Assembly (NCBI RefSeq): GCF_036320655.1
Contig: NZ_CP143258.1
Location: 2,580,001 to 2,644,000 of the forward strand
Direction of reading: 5' to 3'
DNA length: 64,000 bases
Source of the DNA: Porphyromonas pogonae
Lineage (GTDB): Bacteria > Bacteroidota > Bacteroidia > Bacteroidales > Porphyromonadaceae
Below are positions 54,162 to 63,544 of this stretch, piece after piece. Below the pieces are notes generated by a model that was not told the origin of the DNA, searched no databases, and was given only the letters and a program-made list of their open reading frames with translations. The position numbers and the translations under genes are program-made. Position 1 is the first letter of the stretch; each line of letters opens with the position of its first letter.

Positions 54162-54839
54162 GTGAGAATCGACATCATAACTGTGCTTCCGGAGATGATC
54201 CAAGGCTCCTTCGAAACGTCCATATTAAATAGAGCTCAAAAGAAGGGTTTGGCAGAAGTACACCTGCACCAGCTAAGGGACTATTCCAATGATAAGTGGA
54301 AACGTGTAGATGATTATCCCTTTGGAGGTGAAGCCGGTATGGTGATGAAAGTAGAGCCTATAGATAATGTTATTACCGCTTTAAAAAAAGAGCGTACATA
54401 CGATGAGGTCATTTATACCTCCCCGGATGGAGAAACATTCAATCAAGCTATAGCCAATGAGCTGAGCCTTTACAAAAATATCATCATACTCTGTGGTCAT
54501 TACAAAGGCATTGATTACAGAATCAGAGAACATCTTATCACCCGTGAGATTTCTATAGGGGATTATGTACTTACGGGGGGTGAGTTGGCGGCTGCAGTAA
54601 TTGCTGACGCTGTAGTAAGGTTAATCCCGGGAGCTATAGGAGATGCAGAAAGTGCATTGTCCGATACTTTCCAAGATGATCTATTGGCTCCCCCGGTATA
54701 TACCCGCCCGGCAGATTATAAAGGCTGGAAGGTTCCCGAAATACTCTTGAGCGGTCATGAAGCAAAAATAAACCAGTGGAAAATGGAGCAATCACTGGAA
54801 AGAACTCAACGCCTAAGACCTGATTTGTTGAAAAAATAA
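54162..54839 (+). CDS. trmD: tRNA (guanine-37-N1)-methyltransferase
   Basis: The 225-residue SPOUT enzyme makes m1G37 in tRNAs reading CNN and other codons. [12 protein letters not shown] at the N-terminus, [33 protein letters not shown] and [29 protein letters not shown] form the active site. A GTG start at 54162 gives the canonical N-terminus. Alternatives are ATG 54132 and ATG 54090, which add sequence unlike the family. It is divergent from rsmE, so two rRNA/tRNA methyltransferases share one intergenic region. Confidence 0.93.
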   Translation: MRIDIITVLPEMIQGSFETSILNRAQKKGLAEVHLHQLRDYSNDKWKRVDDYPFGGEAGMVMKVEPIDNVITALKKERTYDEVIYTSPDGETFNQAIANELSLYKNIIILCGHYKGIDYRIREHLITREISIGDYVLTGGELAAAVIADAVVRLIPGAIGDAESALSDTFQDDLLAPPVYTRPADYKGWKVPEILLSGHEAKINQWKMEQSLERTQRLRPDLLKK

Positions 54840-55068
54840 GGCTTTGCTGTATTATTGTCATATCGTGGTACTCTTTTTGTGTACTTATATATGTATTATA
54901 ATGCATAGCTATTAACAGATTAATAAGGTAAAGCTGTAAAAATATCTGCTCGTGATATACTCATCAGTCATAAAAAGCTTGTTATGAGTATATATATTAC
55001 CTTTGGAGGTAATTATGCACGAAATGATTTTGGACAGAATACTCCTATTAAAATAACATCATCAAAAT

Positions 55069-55644
55069 ATGAATAACGAGAACAAACAACACTCGAATTC
55101 TATGGAAGAAGAGGAATTGACAAATCAAATGACAGAAAGTCAGTCTGATAAGCCTGAAAGTGAAGATATGTCTGCCATAGGTGACAAGGTGACAAACGAA
55201 ATCGATGAAATAAGAAAAGAATTGGCAACTCTCAATGATAGTCACTTAAGATTAATGGCGGAATATGACAACTACCGCAAACGCACCTTGAAAGAGAAAA
55301 GCGAATTGATTAAAAACGGTGGAGAAAAAGCTTTGACAGAGCTACTCCCTGTCATAGATGATATGGAACTTGCTCTAAAAAACATCAAAGAATCCAATGA
55401 CTCCGAAGCGATCAAAGAAGGTCTGTTTCTAATTTACAACAAATTTATGGACTACCTTGGGCGACAAGGAGTAAAGGCTATAGAAACAGAAAACAAACCT
55501 TTTGATGATGAGCAATGTGAAGCTATAGCGGTAGTTCCTGCGCCAAATGAAGACAGCAAGGGTAAAATATTGGATTGCATCAAGAGCGGATATACCCTGA
55601 ACGGTAAAGTAATCCGCCATGCAAATGTCGTGGTCGGACAATAA
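55069..55644 (+). CDS. grpE: Nucleotide exchange factor GrpE
   Basis: The 191-residue protein has an acidic, disordered N-terminus (to about 45), a long coiled coil (EIDEIRKELATLNDSHLRLMAEYDNYRKRTLKEK), and the C-terminal beta domain (QGVKAIETENKPFDDEQCEAIAVVP). It releases ADP from DnaK. It lies 36 bp upstream of dnaJ. A -7 box TACCTTTG at 54997-55004 may be the promoter. DnaK is not in the window. Confidence 0.95.
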   Translation: MNNENKQHSNSMEEEELTNQMTESQSDKPESEDMSAIGDKVTNEIDEIRKELATLNDSHLRLMAEYDNYRKRTLKEKSELIKNGGEKALTELLPVIDDMELALKNIKESNDSEAIKEGLFLIYNKFMDYLGRQGVKAIETENKPFDDEQCEAIAVVPAPNEDSKGKILDCIKSGYTLNGKVIRHANVVVGQ

Positions 55645-55680
55645 ATTAAGAATTGACCTAAAGATCATATAATAATCACG

Positions 55681-56850
55681 ATGGCAAGTAAAAGAGATTA
55701 CTACGAGATACTCGGGGTTGACAAAAACGCCACTGACGATGTACTCAAAAAAGCATACAGAAAAAAAGCAATACAATATCACCCGGACAAAAACCCGGGG
55801 GATAAAGAAGCTGAAGAACATTTTAAGGAAGTAGCAGAAGCATATGACGTGCTTAGTGACCCGCAGAAACGTGCCAGATACGACCAATTTGGACACGCCG
55901 GAGTAGGTAGTAGCGCTGCAAGCAATGGTGCTGACTTTGGAGGAGGTATGTCTATGGAGGATATCTTCAGTAGGTTCGGAGACTTATTCGGCGGACATTA
56001 TGGTGGTTTTGGTGGCTTTAGTGGTATGGGCGGCATGGGAGGAAGGACTCAAAGAAGAGTAGCCAGAGGCTCAGACCTTAGAGTAAGAGTAAAGCTTACA
56101 TTGGAAGATATCAGTAAAGGTGTAGAAAAAAAGCTAAAGGTAAAAAAATACGTTCCTTGTTCTCATTGTCATGGTGAAGGGACTGAGGACAGCAACGGCA
56201 AAACTACTTGTACGACTTGTCAAGGCACCGGTACCGTAACCTCAATAAGCAATACTTTCTTGGGACAAATGCAAACCCAAAGTGTATGTCCCACTTGCCA
56301 CGGAGAAGGAGTAATCATCACAAAGCCATGCTCTCATTGTAGTGGTAAGGGCATAGAGATTGGAGAGGAATTGATTAGTTTCCATATTCCTGCTGGAGTG
56401 GCAGAGGGTATGCAGCTCACTGTAAACGGCAAAGGAAATGCAGCCCCTCGAGGTGGTATTAGCGGAGATCTTATCGTTGTGATCCAGGAAGAGCCGGATC
56501 CCAATCTTATTCGCAATGGGAATGACCTTATCTACAATCTACTTATCTCAATTCCTTTGGCTACACAAGGGGGCTCTGTAGAGGTGCCTACCATAACGGG
56601 AAAAGCCCGTGTAAAGATAGAGCCAGGAACTCAACCGGGCAAAGTACTCCGATTGAGAAACAAAGGACTACCGAGCGTAAATGGATTTGGGACAGGGGAT
56701 CTGTTGGTCAACGTAAATGTCTATATCCCCACAATACTTAACAACAAAGATCGTGAGACGCTACAATCTATGGAAGCTTCTGACAACTTCAAACCTACAG
56801 AAGAAGCCAGAAAGACTATAGACAAAAAATACAGAGAAATGCTGAGATAA
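55681..56850 (+). CDS. dnaJ: Chaperone DnaJ
   Basis: The 389-residue type I J-protein has a J-domain with HPD in [12 protein letters not shown], a G/F-rich linker ([18 protein letters not shown]), four zinc-finger repeats ([32 protein letters not shown]) and two C-terminal beta domains. It works with DnaK and the upstream GrpE in protein folding. A terminator follows at 56886. Confidence 0.97.
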   Translation: MASKRDYYEILGVDKNATDDVLKKAYRKKAIQYHPDKNPGDKEAEEHFKEVAEAYDVLSDPQKRARYDQFGHAGVGSSAASNGADFGGGMSMEDIFSRFGDLFGGHYGGFGGFSGMGGMGGRTQRRVARGSDLRVRVKLTLEDISKGVEKKLKVKKYVPCSHCHGEGTEDSNGKTTCTTCQGTGTVTSISNTFLGQMQTQSVCPTCHGEGVIITKPCSHCSGKGIEIGEELISFHIPAGVAEGMQLTVNGKGNAAPRGGISGDLIVVIQEEPDPNLIRNGNDLIYNLLISIPLATQGGSVEVPTITGKARVKIEPGTQPGKVLRLRNKGLPSVNGFGTGDLLVNVNVYIPTILNNKDRETLQSMEASDNFKPTEEARKTIDKKYREMLR

Positions 56851-56885
56851 TATTGCTCATCTGCAAACAAAAAGATAAGTCATTG

Positions 56886-56919
56886 CGGGTCGTAACCTTC
56901 ATGGGTTCGACCCGTTTTT
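56886..56919 (+). terminator. Terminator of grpE-dnaJ
   Basis: The stem CGGGTCG/CGACCCG is followed by TTTTTA. It lies 36 bp after the dnaJ stop. A -7 box TATATTTG for the next gene follows at 56922-56929. Confidence 0.85.
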
Positions 56920-56954
56920 ATTATATTTGCTTCTATTATAAAAGATATAGACAT

Positions 56955-57590
56955 ATGAACAGACTCCAAAAATGGTCTCTCTTAGTATTTATTTGTGTTG
57001 TCGGTAATGTAGCCCTTCTAGCACAAAATAAAACTAAGGAAGCCTTGGCAATGAAAAAAAATGCAGAGGCGGTGGATTTCTACATTGAAAACATGGACAA
57101 CCCTACAGAAATAAGAAAGGCTATTACGATGCTGGATGAAGCCATCGCTATAGATCCTGATTATGACATGTCCTATCTCAACAAAGCCCAATACCTGAGC
57201 ATTTGCGGAGATACCCAAAAGGCTATAACTGTACTTGAAGCTGCTGTAAAAAGATTTCCCGAGAGTTCTCGATTCTCTTTCTCTTTGGGTATGTTATACG
57301 AAAAGATAGGCCATACAGCACAAGCTAAAACGGCATTCAAACAAGCACTCCTAAAGTTTGAAGCATATGCACAAAAAGAAAAGATCGATAAAAATGTGGC
57401 AGATGCAGAGAGAGCTTACCTCAATTTTTTCATTGATCACAATGTTACGGAAGCTCTGAATAAACTAAATGATGTGGCTGCACAGCAAAAGGATGCAGAC
57501 AAATACAGCGCAGACAACACAAAATATTATATTGATGAATTATCTCAAAGTTCTTATCAAGATATTGTATCCCGATATTGGCATAGATAA
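56955..57590 (+). CDS. Secreted TPR-repeat protein
   Basis: The 211-residue protein has a signal peptide (MNRLQKWSLLVFICVVGNVALLAQ) and about three TPR-like units: TEIRKAITMLDEAIAIDPDYDMSYLNKAQYL, DTQKAITVLEAAVKRFPESSRFSFSLGMLYEK and a third, then a helical tail. It probably acts as a periplasmic scaffold; the partner is unknown. The start at 56955 agrees with the -7 box at 56922. The longer frame from 56853 runs over the dnaJ terminator and is rejected. Confidence 0.85.
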   Translation: MNRLQKWSLLVFICVVGNVALLAQNKTKEALAMKKNAEAVDFYIENMDNPTEIRKAITMLDEAIAIDPDYDMSYLNKAQYLSICGDTQKAITVLEAAVKRFPESSRFSFSLGMLYEKIGHTAQAKTAFKQALLKFEAYAQKEKIDKNVADAERAYLNFFIDHNVTEALNKLNDVAAQQKDADKYSADNTKYYIDELSQSSYQDIVSRYWHR

Positions 57591-57631
57591 AGTGAACTTC
57601 CGGGACATCAATATATATATTCCTAAGAAAC

Positions 57632-57671
57632 AAAAAGGCTCTATTTCAATTGTGTGAAATAGAGCCTTTTT
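57632..57671 (+). terminator. Terminator of the TPR gene
   Basis: The perfect stem AAAAAGGCTCTATTTC/GAAATAGAGCCTTTTT lies 42 bp after the stop. It is T-tailed on both strands. Confidence 0.95.
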
Positions 57672-57715
57672 GAGTTGAGGGCAAAGAAAATTTTTAATAT
57701 TCTTACATCCTTTTT

Positions 57716-57902
57716 GAGACTGTTGCAAAAGTCAACAATCTCGTGGATTTTGGAGGCAAAGCCGACAAAAGACACTTTGACCGGGCAGAGAAGGTAAAGT
57801 GCAAGGTGCTAAGAGTGAGTGCACAGAGAGTTTACTTCCGGTAAATGACCAAGCGCGAATCTCGCAAGCAACGAAGCAATTTGCTTGCTATGCAACGGTC
57901 TC
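57716..57902 (+). mobile_element. MITE copy 7 (187 bp), target duplication TTTTT
   Basis: TTTTT at 57711-57715 is repeated at 57903-57907. It is full-length, 45 bp beyond the TPR terminator. Confidence 0.92.
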
Positions 57903-57939
57903 TTTTTATACAATGGGCATAAATCAAAGTATTCAAAGA

Positions 57940-58599
57940 TTATTTCTGAGGCTTGAAAGTAATGGTTTTGCCATTGATCGTCAGTTCTCCGCCATCTGAT
58001 TTAGTTGTCCATTTCATTGCTTCATTTTCGTATTCAGCACCTTTGGCCCAAGCAGTAGTTTGCGGCAGCACTTGATCTTTGTAAGTATCATAAGTAATAG
58101 TTACTGTAGGCTTTTCACCGCTAGTATTATAAACAGCGCTAAGGCTCTTTCCGTCCTTACTGATAAACTCCTGTGATATGACTTGTTGCCTGCTGTTTGT
58201 CTCTTCACTTTTGCAATCAGTTTCATTGAGTGGTCTTACATTTATTACTTCAATAACTTCGTAGACACCATCGTATTCAGCAGCAAATCCCTCAGTTGTT
58301 TTACCCTTATCTACCACTTTGAGTTCTGCATATATGGGGGTGTAATGCTCTTTAGCGTCTTTTGTCAACTCCTCATATTGAGCTTTCAACTTATCGGTGG
58401 TATCCTCAACCCAAAAAGCGTCTTTGCTTCCGCAAGGAGTAAATACCTCTCCTTCATGTCCCATAACCAGCTGTCCTTTTACTGTTATATACGCTACTGA
58501 GTCTGCTGATGCTATTTCTTGAGAATCAGTTTTTTTATTTTGATGGCAAGATAAAAATGTTACTACCATCATAAATACGATCAAAATTTTCTTTTTCAT
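57940..58599 (-). CDS. Lipoprotein with NlpE/MliC-like regions
   Basis: The 219-residue protein has lipobox VVTFLSC-HQNKK. The middle part (GQLVMGHEGEVFTPCGSKDAFWVED, about 42-70) resembles the domain of NlpE-type envelope-stress lipoproteins. The C-terminal 70 residues (GKSLSAVYNTSGEKPTVTITYD...ELTINGKTITFKP) resemble lysozyme-inhibitor MliC. A fusion of the two is an inference from short motifs. It stands alone, convergent with MITE copy 7. Confidence 0.72.
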   Translation of the reverse strand: MKKKILIVFMMVVTFLSCHQNKKTDSQEIASADSVAYITVKGQLVMGHEGEVFTPCGSKDAFWVEDTTDKLKAQYEELTKDAKEHYTPIYAELKVVDKGKTTEGFAAEYDGVYEVIEVINVRPLNETDCKSEETNSRQQVISQEFISKDGKSLSAVYNTSGEKPTVTITYDTYKDQVLPQTTAWAKGAEYENEAMKWTTKSDGGELTINGKTITFKPQK

Positions 58600-58932
58600 A
58601 ATTTTGTTGATTTTAGCTTTTATTATTTAAAATATCCCATAATCACAAAAGGGGAAAGCACAAAGTTAAAAATTTATCCCACACCCGTTCAAAATGCAGC
58701 TATTTACTATGAAGTAATGTCCTACTATATAAAGGGTTTTCGGATAGCCCAATTAAACTTTTTTAAACAAAACATAGTAGGTCACACAACATCCCTGAGA
58801 ATAAAGTCATTTCACACCCTAATTATGCACTATTTATTCTTAATTTTAACACTTATAAACGAATCATATTTGTATATTTGTTTGTATAGTATGAGGTACG
58901 GTTGTAATTATCACCAAAATAGAAATAGCTTT
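58600..58932. other. Divergent promoter region between two lipoprotein genes
   Basis: A plus-strand -7 box TATATTTG lies at 58873-58880, 53 nt before the ATG at 58933. The open frame upstream of that ATG back to 58717 would precede the promoter and is not used. Confidence 0.55.
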
Positions 58933-59751
58933 ATGAAAACTTTGCACTACATCATATACTTAAACTTAACCTTGCTCCTTGTAAGTGCCTGTGGCAACCA
59001 GAATAACAAGCACAGGAAAGATGAGATCAATAATGTCCCTACTACCAAACAACAGGGAACCAAAACTCCCCTATTGGGAGAAAGAATCAGAGGTAATGTT
59101 TTACTTAAGGCAAACCCCAATGGATATGATATTGCCGAACTTTATGATAGCACACAAGTCTCTTGCACTCCTCTTAAAAATGGGTGGTATCAGGTGGGAG
59201 TCATATGCTCTGTGGATATAAATAAAATGAAGGGTGGTATTTTCCGAAAAGGAACAAAACTCACAACGGACAATAACAAGGTAATAGGTATGCTCCTGAA
59301 AGATAAATCACAAGAGGAACTTTTCATGGACGATCATAATACTATACAACTTACAGGTTATGTACAGGAAAAAGACATCTACAAGGAATCTATTATAGAA
59401 AACTATCTGAACGAATTCCTCAAAGATAAAGCTTCACTTGTAAAGTCTGACTTTGACTCCGCTTTTCACTCTTTTGATTTCAAACCCTTTGATATAATGT
59501 CTCCCTACGAGGGGTATCTGATGTATGAAAATTGGATAGAAGATCCGTCGCCTATCAGCAGAGTGCTCATCCTTTTTAAGGATAAGAATTTTGTAGGATT
59601 GGTACATTCACGACCAATTGAGCCCTTGTCGGCTATGAAAGATTATAAACTGGAAAGGGATCTGAAACTCCTAGTATTTGAAGATTTGCCAAAAAATTCT
59701 CTAAAAAAAGTAATGGATGATATAAACGAATTTCTCACACATTCTGATTAA
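58933..59751 (+). CDS. Lipoprotein with SH3-like N-terminal part, unknown function
   Basis: The 272-residue protein has lipobox LTLLLVSAC-GNQNNKHRKDE and a low-complexity linker. A segment (GNVLLKANPNGYDIAELYDSTQVSCTPLKNGWYQVGV, about 55-95) has the pattern of bacterial SH3 domains. The rest, to the C-terminus, is mixed alpha/beta without recognised motifs. The start at 58933 is chosen because it gives a clean signal peptide behind a -7 box. It is likely periplasmic or surface-anchored. Confidence 0.78.
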   Translation: MKTLHYIIYLNLTLLLVSACGNQNNKHRKDEINNVPTTKQQGTKTPLLGERIRGNVLLKANPNGYDIAELYDSTQVSCTPLKNGWYQVGVICSVDINKMKGGIFRKGTKLTTDNNKVIGMLLKDKSQEELFMDDHNTIQLTGYVQEKDIYKESIIENYLNEFLKDKASLVKSDFDSAFHSFDFKPFDIMSPYEGYLMYENWIEDPSPISRVLILFKDKNFVGLVHSRPIEPLSAMKDYKLERDLKLLVFEDLPKNSLKKVMDDINEFLTHSD

Positions 59752-59949
59752 TCCCAATAAGGGGGAGTGAGATTGGACTAATGTCTGTATATTATATCAC
59801 AACACTTTACAACGGATTTCAGCAAATCAAACAGTGTAAAGAAATCTCCTTTTGTGCAGTTTCTGTGATCAGGATGATTGATAATTGGCAATAATGTATT
59901 AAATTTGGCAGGAAATTTCAGATTGTTTCATATCTATAATACGATAATT

Positions 59950-61446
59950 ATGGCTGTTCTCATCAATGAAGTTTCCCACACATTCGGAGAGTATTTACTA
60001 GTACCGGGTCTTACTACACGTGAGTGTACCCCACAAAACGTCAGTCTCAGGACGCCCCTGATCAAACATAAAAAAGGGGAAGAATCCAAAATAAATCTCA
60101 ACATACCTTTTGTTTCGGCTATCATGCAGTCTGTATCCAATGATACACTGGCTATAGCATTGGCAAGAAATGGAGGGCTTTCTTTTATTTTCGGCTCTCA
60201 AACAATAGAGGAACAGGCTGAAATGGTGAGTAGAGTAAAGCGTTTCAAAGCCGGGTTTGTACAAAGTGACTCTAATGTTAAACCTCACGATACATTGGCC
60301 AATGTATTGGATATAAAGAAACAAACCGGGCACTCTACCATAGGAGTTACTGAAGATGGAACACCCAACGGTAAACTTATGGGCATCGTAACCAGCCGTG
60401 ACTATCGCTTGGGAACGGATTCTCTATCTATGCGCGCAGAGGAATTCATGACACCAATTGATAAACTCATCGTAGGCAAATATGGAATTACTCTCAAAGA
60501 AGCAAACAATATTATCTGGGAACATAAACTGAATACCCTGCCTATCATTGACGAAGAAGGGCATCTGAAACACTTTGTATTCCGCAAGGACTATGACAGC
60601 CACAAAGACAATCCTATGGAACTTTCCAATAAGGAAAGCAAAGAGTTACTTGTGGGTGCGGGGATAAATACAAGGGACTATAAAGAACGTATTCCCAAAC
60701 TTATAGAAGCAGGAGTGGATGTACTTTGTATAGATTCTTCCGATGGTTACTCAGAATGGCAGTCTGAAACTCTCAAATGGGTAAAAGAGACTTATGGAGA
60801 CAAAGTACCCATTGGAGCAGGCAATATTGTGGATGAAGAAGGGTTCAGATATCTTGCCGAGGCTGGAGCTGACTTTATCAAAGTAGGTATAGGTGGGGGA
60901 TCCATCTGTATAACACGTGAACAAAAAGGAATTGGTCGCGGTCAGGCAACATCTGTTATGGATGTGGCAAAAGCTCGTGACAACTATTATAAAGAAACTG
61001 GAGTGTACATCCCAATTTGTAGCGATGGTGGTATTGTGCATGATTACCACATGACTCTTGCTCTGGCAATGGGAGCCGATTTTTTGATGATGGGACGTTA
61101 TTTTGCTCGTTTCGACGAGTCTCCCACACGTAAGATGAAGATCGGGAACAATATGGTGAAAGAGTATTGGGGCGAAGGATCGAACAGAGCTCAAAACTGG
61201 CAAAGATATGATAACGGAGGCTCTGAAAATCTCAAATTTGAAGAAGGCGTAGATAGCTATGTTCCCTATGCAGGAAAGCTCAAAGACAATCTCAATGTGA
61301 CTCTCAGTAAAATCAAAGCTACTATGTGTAGCTGTGGTTCTATAACGTTGCCACAACTCCAAACTACAGCAAAGGTAACATTAGTTTCCAGCACGTCTAT
61401 TGTAGAAGGTGGTGCTCATGATGTTATTCTGAAAGAAAGAGGATGA
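59950..61446 (+). CDS. guaB: IMP dehydrogenase
   Basis: The 498-residue enzyme oxidises IMP to XMP, the committed step of GMP synthesis. The TIM barrel is interrupted by two CBS domains (about 95-215). The catalytic loop has the active Cys in [20 protein letters not shown]. The flap ends [22 protein letters not shown]. The usual bacterial GPGSICTTR is replaced by GGGSICITR, and many stretches ([45 protein letters not shown]) match the protist Tritrichomonas foetus type as I remember it. It overlaps miaA by 4 bp (ATGA). Confidence 0.96.
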   Translation: MAVLINEVSHTFGEYLLVPGLTTRECTPQNVSLRTPLIKHKKGEESKINLNIPFVSAIMQSVSNDTLAIALARNGGLSFIFGSQTIEEQAEMVSRVKRFKAGFVQSDSNVKPHDTLANVLDIKKQTGHSTIGVTEDGTPNGKLMGIVTSRDYRLGTDSLSMRAEEFMTPIDKLIVGKYGITLKEANNIIWEHKLNTLPIIDEEGHLKHFVFRKDYDSHKDNPMELSNKESKELLVGAGINTRDYKERIPKLIEAGVDVLCIDSSDGYSEWQSETLKWVKETYGDKVPIGAGNIVDEEGFRYLAEAGADFIKVGIGGGSICITREQKGIGRGQATSVMDVAKARDNYYKETGVYIPICSDGGIVHDYHMTLALAMGADFLMMGRYFARFDESPTRKMKIGNNMVKEYWGEGSNRAQNWQRYDNGGSENLKFEEGVDSYVPYAGKLKDNLNVTLSKIKATMCSCGSITLPQLQTTAKVTLVSSTSIVEGGAHDVILKERG

Positions 61447-62381
61447 TTACCATAGTGGGCCCTACTGCTTCGGGTAAAACTTCTTTTGCTGCTCATCTGG
61501 CAGAACGTATCAATAGCGAAGTAATCAGTGCCGACTCCCGACAAGTTTATCGGGGAATGGATATCGGGACAGGCAAAGACCTGTCAGATTATGAGGTGAA
61601 CGGTAAACATATACCGTATCACCTCATTGATATTTTACCGGCAGGATACAAATACAACCTTTTTGACTTTCAGCACGACTTTCACAAGGTTTATGACAGT
61701 ATGCTCCGACGTGGGATCAAGCAGCCTATACTTTGTGGAGGAACAGGAATGTACGTCGAAGCAGTTCTGAAAGGTTATCATCTTCCCGATGTTGAACCCA
61801 ATGAAAGTCTTCGAGAACAACTTAAAGGGAAGTCTTTGGATGAACTCACTCGTATATTGCAAAGTTATGGCCCATTGCACAACAAAACAGACGTTGACTC
61901 TGCCCAAAGAGCCATAAGGGCAATAGAGATTGCAGAATATATATTACAAGAAAAAAAAGGAAAAAGCGACAAATCAATTTACACAGAGTTTAAGCCTATA
62001 GAGAGTCTGATCTTGTGTACTCACCTATCGCGGGATGAAAGAAGAAATCGGATCAGTGAGAGATTGAAGAAAAGAATCACAGAAGGTATGACTGATGAAG
62101 TAGAGCATCTGATTAGTCAAGGTGTAAAGCCCGAAGACCTTATTTATTATGGACTCGAATATAAATTTGTCACTCTTTATTTAACAGGACAAATAACATA
62201 TCAAGAGATGACTAAAGACCTCGAGATAGCTATACATCAATTTGCCAAAAGACAAATGACCTGGTTTAGAGGTATGGAAAGAAGGGGTTTTACATTGCAT
62301 AGAATTCCCGCCTTAGCCCCTATGTCTGAAAAAATAGAGCGCGCTCTTGAGCTTATGCATCAATATCATTATGAATATTAA
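61443..62381 (+). CDS. miaA: tRNA dimethylallyltransferase
   Basis: The 312-residue enzyme puts the dimethylallyl group on A37 of tRNAs reading UNN. The P-loop [42 protein letters not shown] and the C-terminal [12 protein letters not shown] are present. It overlaps the upstream guaB by 4 bp (ATGA) and the downstream kdsA by one base (TAATG), so the three are a translationally linked operon. Confidence 0.96.
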   Translation: MITIVGPTASGKTSFAAHLAERINSEVISADSRQVYRGMDIGTGKDLSDYEVNGKHIPYHLIDILPAGYKYNLFDFQHDFHKVYDSMLRRGIKQPILCGGTGMYVEAVLKGYHLPDVEPNESLREQLKGKSLDELTRILQSYGPLHNKTDVDSAQRAIRAIEIAEYILQEKKGKSDKSIYTEFKPIESLILCTHLSRDERRNRISERLKKRITEGMTDEVEHLISQGVKPEDLIYYGLEYKFVTLYLTGQITYQEMTKDLEIAIHQFAKRQMTWFRGMERRGFTLHRIPALAPMSEKIERALELMHQYHYEY

Positions 62382-63214
62382 TGGCACCACAATGCCTCAA
62401 CAAGATAAATACAATGATCACATATAAAGATCTGGTAAAGTCATCACGATTCTTCCTAATGGCGGGTCCATGCGCCATAGAAAGTGAAGAAATGGCTATG
62501 CAAATTGCGGAGAGAATAGTAAATATTACGACCAAACTCAATATCCCATACATATTCAAAGGGTCATATAGAAAAGCTAATAGATCCAGAATCGATTCTT
62601 TTACCGGTATTGGTGACGAAAAGGCGCTGAAGATACTCGGTAAAGTAAAAAGCACCTTTGACATTCCGGTAGTAACCGATATCCATGAAACGCACGAAGC
62701 AGCTATGGCTGCCGAATATGTGGACGTATTACAAATCCCTGCATTTCTCTGTAGGCAAACAGATTTGATAGTCGCTGCTGCCAAAACCAATAAAATCGTA
62801 AACATCAAAAAAGGCCAGTTCTTATCCCCCGTTGGGATGGAACATGCAGCTAAGAAAGTAACAGACTCGGGTAATAATCAAGTTATCTTGACAGAGCGTG
62901 GCAATTCGTTTGGATATGGTGATCTCGTGGTAGACTTTACTAATATCCCTCAAATGCAAAGGAGTGGATTTCCCGTAGTCATGGATATTACTCACTCACT
63001 GCAACAACCCAACCAAAGTTCAGGAGTAACAGGAGGGAAGCCTGAACAAATAGAAATCATAGCCAAAGCAGCCATAGCAGTAGGTGCGAATGGAATCTTT
63101 ATAGAGACTCATCCCAACCCTGCGATTGCCAAAAGTGATGGGGCCAACATGTTACCATTAGACCAATTGGAGGGATTGCTCCACAAACTCATCCGCTTGC
63201 AAGATGCTCTCTAA
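62381..63214 (+). CDS. kdsA: 3-deoxy-8-phosphooctulonate (KDO-8-P) synthase
   Basis: The 277-residue TIM-barrel aldolase condenses PEP with arabinose-5-phosphate for lipid A core synthesis. LMAGPCAIESEEMAMQIAERI, YIFKGSYRKANRSRIDSFTGIG, DVLQIPAFLCRQTDL, VNIKKGQFLSPVGM and ERGNSFGYGDLVVDF are the family motifs. Starts at 62381 or 62414 (MITYKDLV) are possible. The second gives a more standard N-terminus; the first is coupled to the miaA stop. Confidence 0.95.
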   Translation: MAPQCLNKINTMITYKDLVKSSRFFLMAGPCAIESEEMAMQIAERIVNITTKLNIPYIFKGSYRKANRSRIDSFTGIGDEKALKILGKVKSTFDIPVVTDIHETHEAAMAAEYVDVLQIPAFLCRQTDLIVAAAKTNKIVNIKKGQFLSPVGMEHAAKKVTDSGNNQVILTERGNSFGYGDLVVDFTNIPQMQRSGFPVVMDITHSLQQPNQSSGVTGGKPEQIEIIAKAAIAVGANGIFIETHPNPAIAKSDGANMLPLDQLEGLLHKLIRLQDAL

Positions 63215-63221
63215 TCAATAG

Positions 63222-63408
63222 GAGACTGTTGCAAAAGTCAACAGTCTTGTGGATTTTGGAGGCAAAGCCGACAAAAGACTCTTTGACCGGGCAGAGAGGG
63301 TAAAGTGCAAGGCGATAAGAGTGAGTGCACAGGGAGTTTACTTCAGGTAAATGACCAAGCGCGAATCTCGCAAGCAACGAAGCAATTGGCCTGCTATGCA
63401 ACGGTCTC
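63222..63408 (+). mobile_element. MITE copy 8 (187 bp), target duplication AATAG
   Basis: AATAG at 63217-63221 is repeated at 63409-63413. It was inserted within 8 bp of the kdsA stop codon. It carries a T in the hairpin end (AACAGTCTT). Confidence 0.93.
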
Positions 63409-63487
63409 AATAGGATAGAAAATATGGAAATTCTTTTGTAAGGTTTTCAGCCCTAAAAGCATTTTTTAGTATTAAAGATCTTCATAC

Positions 63488-63525
63488 AAAAATAAAGGAT
63501 GTCAATTATGACATCCTTTATTTTT
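63488..63525 (-). terminator. Bidirectional terminator before the tyrosine-kinase gene
   Basis: The perfect 17-bp stem AAAAATAAAGGATGTCA/TGACATCCTTTATTTTT has a 4-nt loop and lies 20 bp beyond the minus-strand stop. It can serve both the kdsA operon and the kinase gene. Confidence 0.93.
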
Positions 63526-63544
63526 ACTATCAGATAGATTTTCT

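Noticed and set aside
60751-61362. 203-codon reverse frame opposite guaB
   Set aside because: Antisense shadow of the IMP dehydrogenase gene.
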